9,339 nt of DNA, taken from Methanobacteriota archaeon (GTDB lineage Archaea > Halobacteriota > Methanocellia > Methanocellales > Methanocellaceae). The notes beneath the pieces are model-generated. The model did not search any database, was not told the origin of the DNA, and was given only the letters and a program-made list of their open reading frames with translations. The stretch spans positions 1 to 9,339 of the forward strand of contig JAEZKS010000190.1 in NCBI GenBank assembly GCA_023436075.1, in the 5' to 3' direction. Numbering within the stretch: position 1 is the first letter of the stretch; each line of letters starts with the position of its first letter. This document shows positions 6,400 to 9,339 of the stretch, piece after piece. The position numbers and the translations under genes are program-made.

Positions 6400-7434
6400 A
6401 TGAGCAATAGAATGCCTGTGGCCCGCTCGCTGAAAATCGTCGACCGGGCGCTGTCGTTCCTGATACTGGCAATGGGATTGATCATGGTCTACCTGGCGCT
6501 GACGACCGGAAGCGTGACAATGGGACTGGCTTCGCTTATATTCCTGACCATCGGGTTCGTCAAGATCAGGGACCTGGTTCCGGCAGCCTTCAGGACTATC
6601 AGCAAGGCCGGGTCGACTGAGCCGAAATTTTATGCCCATATCCTGCTCCCGGTCTCGCGGCCGGAGGCAGCCGAAAGCATGGTGAAGATGGCTTCAGACG
6701 TGCTGAGTCCCGACGGGAAGCTCACCATCGTCAACGTTATCGTCATGCCCCCGCAGCTTCCGGCAGAGGCTGAGGTGAAAAAGGATAGCGCCAGAGCGTT
6801 GCTCACGGATGCGACAGGCTATGCGGATAAGCTCGGGGTCGAGTCACGGGCTGAGATCGTCTCGGCAAGGACCGCGACGGAGGCCATCCTGGACCGGGCG
6901 AGAGAATACAAATCAGACCTGATCATCATGGGATCGAGCCAGCGCACTGCCACGGAAAAGGTGATCTTCGGCAACGTGGCCGACGTCGTGCTCATGCAGG
7001 CACCATGTGATGTCATGGTGTTGAGCTACACGAACAGACAGCATCCGGTCAAATATGGCAGAATCCTCGTGCCGACTGCCGGATACCGGCACTCGCAGCG
7101 TGCCCTCGACGTGGCCGTGGACATCGTGAAGAAGGAGGGAGGAACTATCACGTCCCTCTACGTGAGCACGGACACTGATGCAGCAAAAGGTAGCAGGATA
7201 CTCGGGGAGTCAGGAGCTCGGGCAGAAGCAGCCGGCGTGAAAATCGACCTGAAATCTGCGACGGGCAACGTCGCTGATGCCATTATCGATACGGCGAAGA
7301 CAGGTGACTACTCACTTATCATCATCGGGGCCACGGAGCACCCGAAGTATTATACGGCCCTGCTGGGCAACATCGCCGATAACGTTGTCAAGCGTGCGCC
7401 CTGCGATGTCCTTGTGGTGAGGACGAAGCAATAG
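6400..7434 (+). CDS. Membrane-anchored tandem universal stress protein (two UspA domains)
   Basis: This 344-residue protein has two hydrophobic segments near the N-terminus (about 18-34 and 38-54), then two UspA-type alpha/beta domains (about 78-210 and 218-342) that should lie in the cytoplasm. Usp domains bind ATP or other adenine nucleotides. The usual signature is G-x2-G-x9-G-(S/T). Here domain 1 reads G178-SSQRTATEKVIF-G191-N and domain 2 G310-ATEHPKYYTALL-G323-N: spacing and outer glycines are kept, but the second Gly is Gln181 or Glu313 and the final Ser/Thr is Asn. Nucleotide binding is therefore uncertain. Both domains end with the expected PCDVxV strand (202-207 and 334-339). Close linkage to the APC permease suggests a regulatory or sensing subunit of the transporter, in line with APC proteins that carry Usp domains at their C-terminus. 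Function is inferred from context. Confidence 0.88.
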   Translation: MSNRMPVARSLKIVDRALSFLILAMGLIMVYLALTTGSVTMGLASLIFLTIGFVKIRDLVPAAFRTISKAGSTEPKFYAHILLPVSRPEAAESMVKMASDVLSPDGKLTIVNVIVMPPQLPAEAEVKKDSARALLTDATGYADKLGVESRAEIVSARTATEAILDRAREYKSDLIIMGSSQRTATEKVIFGNVADVVLMQAPCDVMVLSYTNRQHPVKYGRILVPTAGYRHSQRALDVAVDIVKKEGGTITSLYVSTDTDAAKGSRILGESGARAEAAGVKIDLKSATGNVADAIIDTAKTGDYSLIIIGATEHPKYYTALLGNIADNVVKRAPCDVLVVRTKQ

Positions 7435-7490
7435 TCATTTGTAAAACTGTTTGTGCAGACGAGCCGATTTTGTGCATGCCATTCGGGATA

Positions 7491-7559
7491 GGACACAAAG
7501 TCACACGAAGTACGCACAAATTGTGTACCATCGTGTGCCCTTCGTGAACCTTCGTGTCC
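7491..7559. repeat. Large imperfect dyad with nested palindromes
   Basis: The outer arms 7491-7510 (GGACACAAAGTCACACGAAG) and 7540-7559 pair at 16 of 20 positions. Inside, CACACGA (7502-7508) is the exact complement of TCGTGTG (7531-7537), and the centre CACAA-A-TTGTG (7515-7525) is itself palindromic. All three share a centre within about 6 bases. The 'cacgaagg/ccttcgtg' flavour resembles common dispersed intergenic repeats in prokaryotes. It could act as a transcription barrier or processing site after the Usp gene. Confidence 0.75.
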
Positions 7560-7560
7560 T

Positions 7561-7596
7561 GACACAGTGGGGCATATTCGCCCCTCCTGTGTCTTT
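7561..7596. terminator. Hairpin between convergent genes, candidate bidirectional terminator
   Basis: GACACAG (7561-7567) pairs with CTGTGTC (7587-7593), and inside it GGGGC (7569-7573) pairs with GCCCC (7580-7584) around the loop ATATTC. TTT follows on the plus strand. It lies directly at the 3' end of the minus-strand gene (stop codon 7596-7598) and 126 nt after the Usp stop. The stem is strong but no long T-tract follows, so a terminator role is plausible rather than certain. Confidence 0.55.
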
Positions 7597-9339
7597 CACT
7601 TGCGCTTCGCCGGCGCTGGTGCGCTCTTAACGTTAGCAGCAGGGGCTGCTTTCTGTACAGGCTTCGGCTGTGGCTGCGGCTGCGGCTTTCCGGCCGAGAC
7701 AGTCTTTACCGGCGCCTGCGGCTTCGGCGTTGCCTGTGCCTTCGGCTGACTGATCGCCTTAGTATTAGCCGGCTGAACCGCCTTCGTCTGGGTAGCCGAA
7801 GCTGGCGTCTTACCGGCGCCTGTCACCACGCGCTGCACCTGCTGAGTCGCACTGTCAGGGACCACTTTTGTGACTGGCTTCGGCGTCGGGGCGTTGCTGT
7901 CCGCAGCCTGCATCTGTGTTCGCTGGGGCAGCTTCGTCGGACTGGCAGGGATTTTCGGAGCGTAAGTAGCCCCGACATTTTTCTGCGGAGGCTTCGGCGT
8001 TGACTTTATGGCTGGCTGCGGCGTGACCGTCCTGGCCTGCTGGCCGGAAGCCTTCGGGACCGGCGTGACTGCTACGCCCTTGCTACTGCCGCCACTCGAC
8101 AATGGCACGGCCGTCGGCCGGACTGTGGCTTTCAGCTGCGATGCCGGCACTGGCGAAGCCACTGCATTCTTACTGGACCCGGGCTTTGCCACCGCCGTCG
8201 GCAGAGCCGTTTTTATTGCTGGCGAAGGCGAGGATTTAGGCGTAACTTTAGCCGATGGCACAGGCGAAGACAGACGCTTGCCGGGGTCAGTCTTCGATGG
8301 AGTCGGCGTCGCGCCTGTAATTTTGACGCCCGGTTTCACTGATGCAGAAGGCACGATGGTTGCCCCTTTCCGTGCAGTCGTTGCAGGCGATGGCGACGCT
8401 TTGCCACTTTTACTGCCCGGTCCTGGCGTTGCTATGGCAGACTTAGCATGGTCGCCACTCTGCGCCCGGGACTTTGGCACCACTTTAGGAGCAGGCGTGG
8501 CGACCTTGCCCGCACTTTTCTCTTTCACCGCGGCATCCTTCACCTGTCTTGAGATCGCGGATGGGCCATCGCCGGCGAGCTTCGCCGAATTGGCGGCATT
8601 AATAGCCGCGCGCGAGCCGGGTGTTTCGAGACTACCTTTGCTGAAATGTTGCACGGCCGCAAACGGGTCGCCGCCAGACGCGGCGGCAGCAGCGGCGGCA
8701 GCCGCAGCAGCCACGCCACCGTAATCTGCTCCGCCTTCGGCAGCGGAAGCCGCGGCCGACGCAGCGGCAGCCGCTCCCTGGCCACCCAGTGCCGTCGCCA
8801 CCGAATTCGCAACCGAGGACACACTGCCTCCTGAAGCCGCAGCAGCGGCAGCGGCAGCAGCGGCAGCGGCACCGTCGAAGCCTGCGCCGCCCGAGGATGC
8901 TGCAGCAGCAGCTTCTGCGGCCGCAGATGCGCTGCCCCATCCGCCGGATGCGGCTGCCGCCGAGGAAGTGGCCGACGCAACATCATATCCGGCCGACGCC
9001 GCGGCGGCAGCAGCGGCAGCAGCAGCAATGCCGCCGTAGTCCAGTCCCGCCGAAGATGCAGCCGCCGCGGCAGCCGCCGCAGCACCACCGCCGCCACGGA
9101 TGTATGGCGAGAGACCGTTTATCCTGTCATAGGGATTCGCTCCGTAAGCCGCGGCTGAAGCCGCAGCGGCTGCGAGCCCGAACTGGTTCTCGTAAATGCC
9201 GGGCGTGAAGGTGCCGGTATAATATGACGGCGGAATGCCATAGGAAGACCCATAGCCACCATAGCCACCATAGTCCCCGTAGCCACCATAGCCACCATAA
9301 TCGCCGTAGCCTCCGTAACCTCCGTAGCCACCGTAATCG
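7596..9339 (-). CDS. Silk-like low-complexity protein: Gly-Tyr repeats, poly-Ala blocks, basic Pro-rich tail (N-terminus beyond the window)
   Basis: At least 580 residues are visible, and the frame has no stop up to the right edge, so the N-terminus is missing; the GTG at 8822 is internal. The order from the N-terminal side is as follows. About 30 residues are YGG/YGD repeats (9338-9250). A short less repetitive segment, IPPSYYTGTFTPGIYENQFG, follows (about 9243-9178). Next comes a 500-base stretch of poly-Ala runs of up to 12 residues separated by Ser-Gly-Gly, Asp-Tyr-Gly-Gly or Gly-Phe-Asp-Gly linkers. A short mixed helical segment lies at about 8670-8517. The last 306 residues (8516-7599) are rich in Pro, Ala, Ser, Thr and Lys, with many TPxP/SPxP motifs, 46 Lys/Arg, 4 Asp and no Glu. 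No Cys occurs in the visible part. No catalytic domain is seen and I cannot assign a family. The composition suggests a fibrous, surface or matrix protein, or a polyanion-binding one. Whether it is secreted cannot be judged without the N-terminus. Confidence 0.75.
   Translation of the reverse strand, partial: DYGGYGGYGGYGDYGGYGGYGDYGGYGGYGSSYGIPPSYYTGTFTPGIYENQFGLAAAAASAAAYGANPYDRINGLSPYIRGGGGAAAAAAAAASSAGLDYGGIAAAAAAAAAASAGYDVASATSSAAAASGGWGSASAAAEAAAAASSGGAGFDGAAAAAAAAAAAASGGSVSSVANSVATALGGQGAAAAASAAASAAEGGADYGGVAAAAAAAAAAASGGDPFAAVQHFSKGSLETPGSRAAINAANSAKLAGDGPSAISRQVKDAAVKEKSAGKVATPAPKVVPKSRAQSGDHAKSAIATPGPGSKSGKASPSPATTARKGATIVPSASVKPGVKITGATPTPSKTDPGKRLSSPVPSAKVTPKSSPSPAIKTALPTAVAKPGSSKNAVASPVPASQLKATVRPTAVPLSSGGSSKGVAVTPVPKASGQQARTVTPQPAIKSTPKPPQKNVGATYAPKIPASPTKLPQRTQMQAADSNAPTPKPVTKVVPDSATQQVQRVVTGAGKTPASATQTKAVQPANTKAISQPKAQATPKPQAPVKTVSAGKPQPQPQPKPVQKAAPAANVKSAPAPAKRK
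8675..9176 (-). repeat. Poly-alanine block region within the silk-like gene
   Basis: From the N-terminal side the main runs are A5-S-A3, A9, A10, A4, A3-E-A5, A12, A5-S-A3-S-A2 and A11. Linkers recur as S(S/G)G followed by an aromatic or Asp-Tyr-Gly-Gly motif. Alanine codons are a mix of GCT, GCC, GCG and GCA rather than one repeated triplet. Confidence 0.85.
9250..9338 (-). repeat. Gly-Gly-Tyr / Gly-Asp-Tyr coding repeat
   Basis: The translated minus strand is a run of YGG triplets interrupted by YGD, roughly a GDYGGYGGY nine-residue period, continuing off the window. At the DNA level it is a near-repeat with third-base variation (TAT/TAC, GGC/GGT/GGA). Confidence 0.85.

Noticed and set aside
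8008..8724. 238-residue plus-strand open frame opposite the silk-like gene
   Set aside because: It is a shadow of the low-complexity coding strand: its content mirrors Pro/Ala/Lys/Thr codons and no domain is seen. The minus-strand frame is longer and continuous to the edge.
8540..9208. Arg/Pro- and Gln-rich frames on both strands over the poly-Ala region
   Set aside because: Repeated GCN codons read in other frames give Arg, Leu, Pro or Gln runs, so these are by-products of the Ala repeats.

Overview
The window looks like chromosomal DNA from a methanogenic archaeon. I favour Methanocellales (Methanocella-like), but from gene content and style only. The clearest marker is an iron-sulfur flavoprotein of the archaeal dihydromethanopterin reductase type. 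AT-rich TATA-like boxes sit about 30-45 nt upstream of several starts, some genes appear nearly leaderless, and GGAGG or GGTGA ribosome binding sites appear where genes are packed together. No transposase, integrase, tRNA, rRNA or CRISPR array was seen.

Layout. (1) 1-1791, plus strand: a tight three-gene run made of the 3' part of an aminoglycoside-phosphotransferase-fold kinase, a divergent APS-kinase-like P-loop kinase, and an archaeal inositol monophosphatase/fructose-1,6-bisphosphatase family phosphatase. Spacing and overlap point to one operon for small-molecule phosphoryl transfer. (2) 1792-2106: a non-coding stretch with a 22-bp tandem repeat, a 20-bp near-perfect inverted repeat and short palindromes. 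(3) 2107-2847, minus strand: an unrecognised 246-residue protein. It is divergent from (4) 2974-3684, a dmrX-like flavoprotein with two [4Fe-4S] motifs; the 126-bp gap has a TATA-like box facing each way. (5) 3779-4525: a PAP2-family membrane phosphatase. (6) 4667-7434: an APC-superfamily permease followed 23 nt later by a membrane-anchored tandem universal-stress protein, probably one operon in which the Usp protein senses for or regulates the transporter. (7) 7435-7595: a gap rich in dyad symmetry between convergent genes, probably the transcription end for both. (8) 7596 to the right edge, minus strand: a large low-complexity protein, open at its N-terminal side.

The most unusual item is the last gene. 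An internal GTG at 8822 could be taken as its start, but the frame stays open without a stop to the window edge, giving at least 580 residues. It begins with Gly-Gly-Tyr/Gly-Asp-Tyr repeats, continues with a series of poly-alanine blocks separated by Gly/Ser/Tyr linkers (a layout reminiscent of spider silk), and ends in a 306-residue Pro/Ala/Ser/Thr/Lys tail with 46 basic and 4 acidic residues. This is a candidate structural, matrix or polymer-binding protein with no function I can assign.
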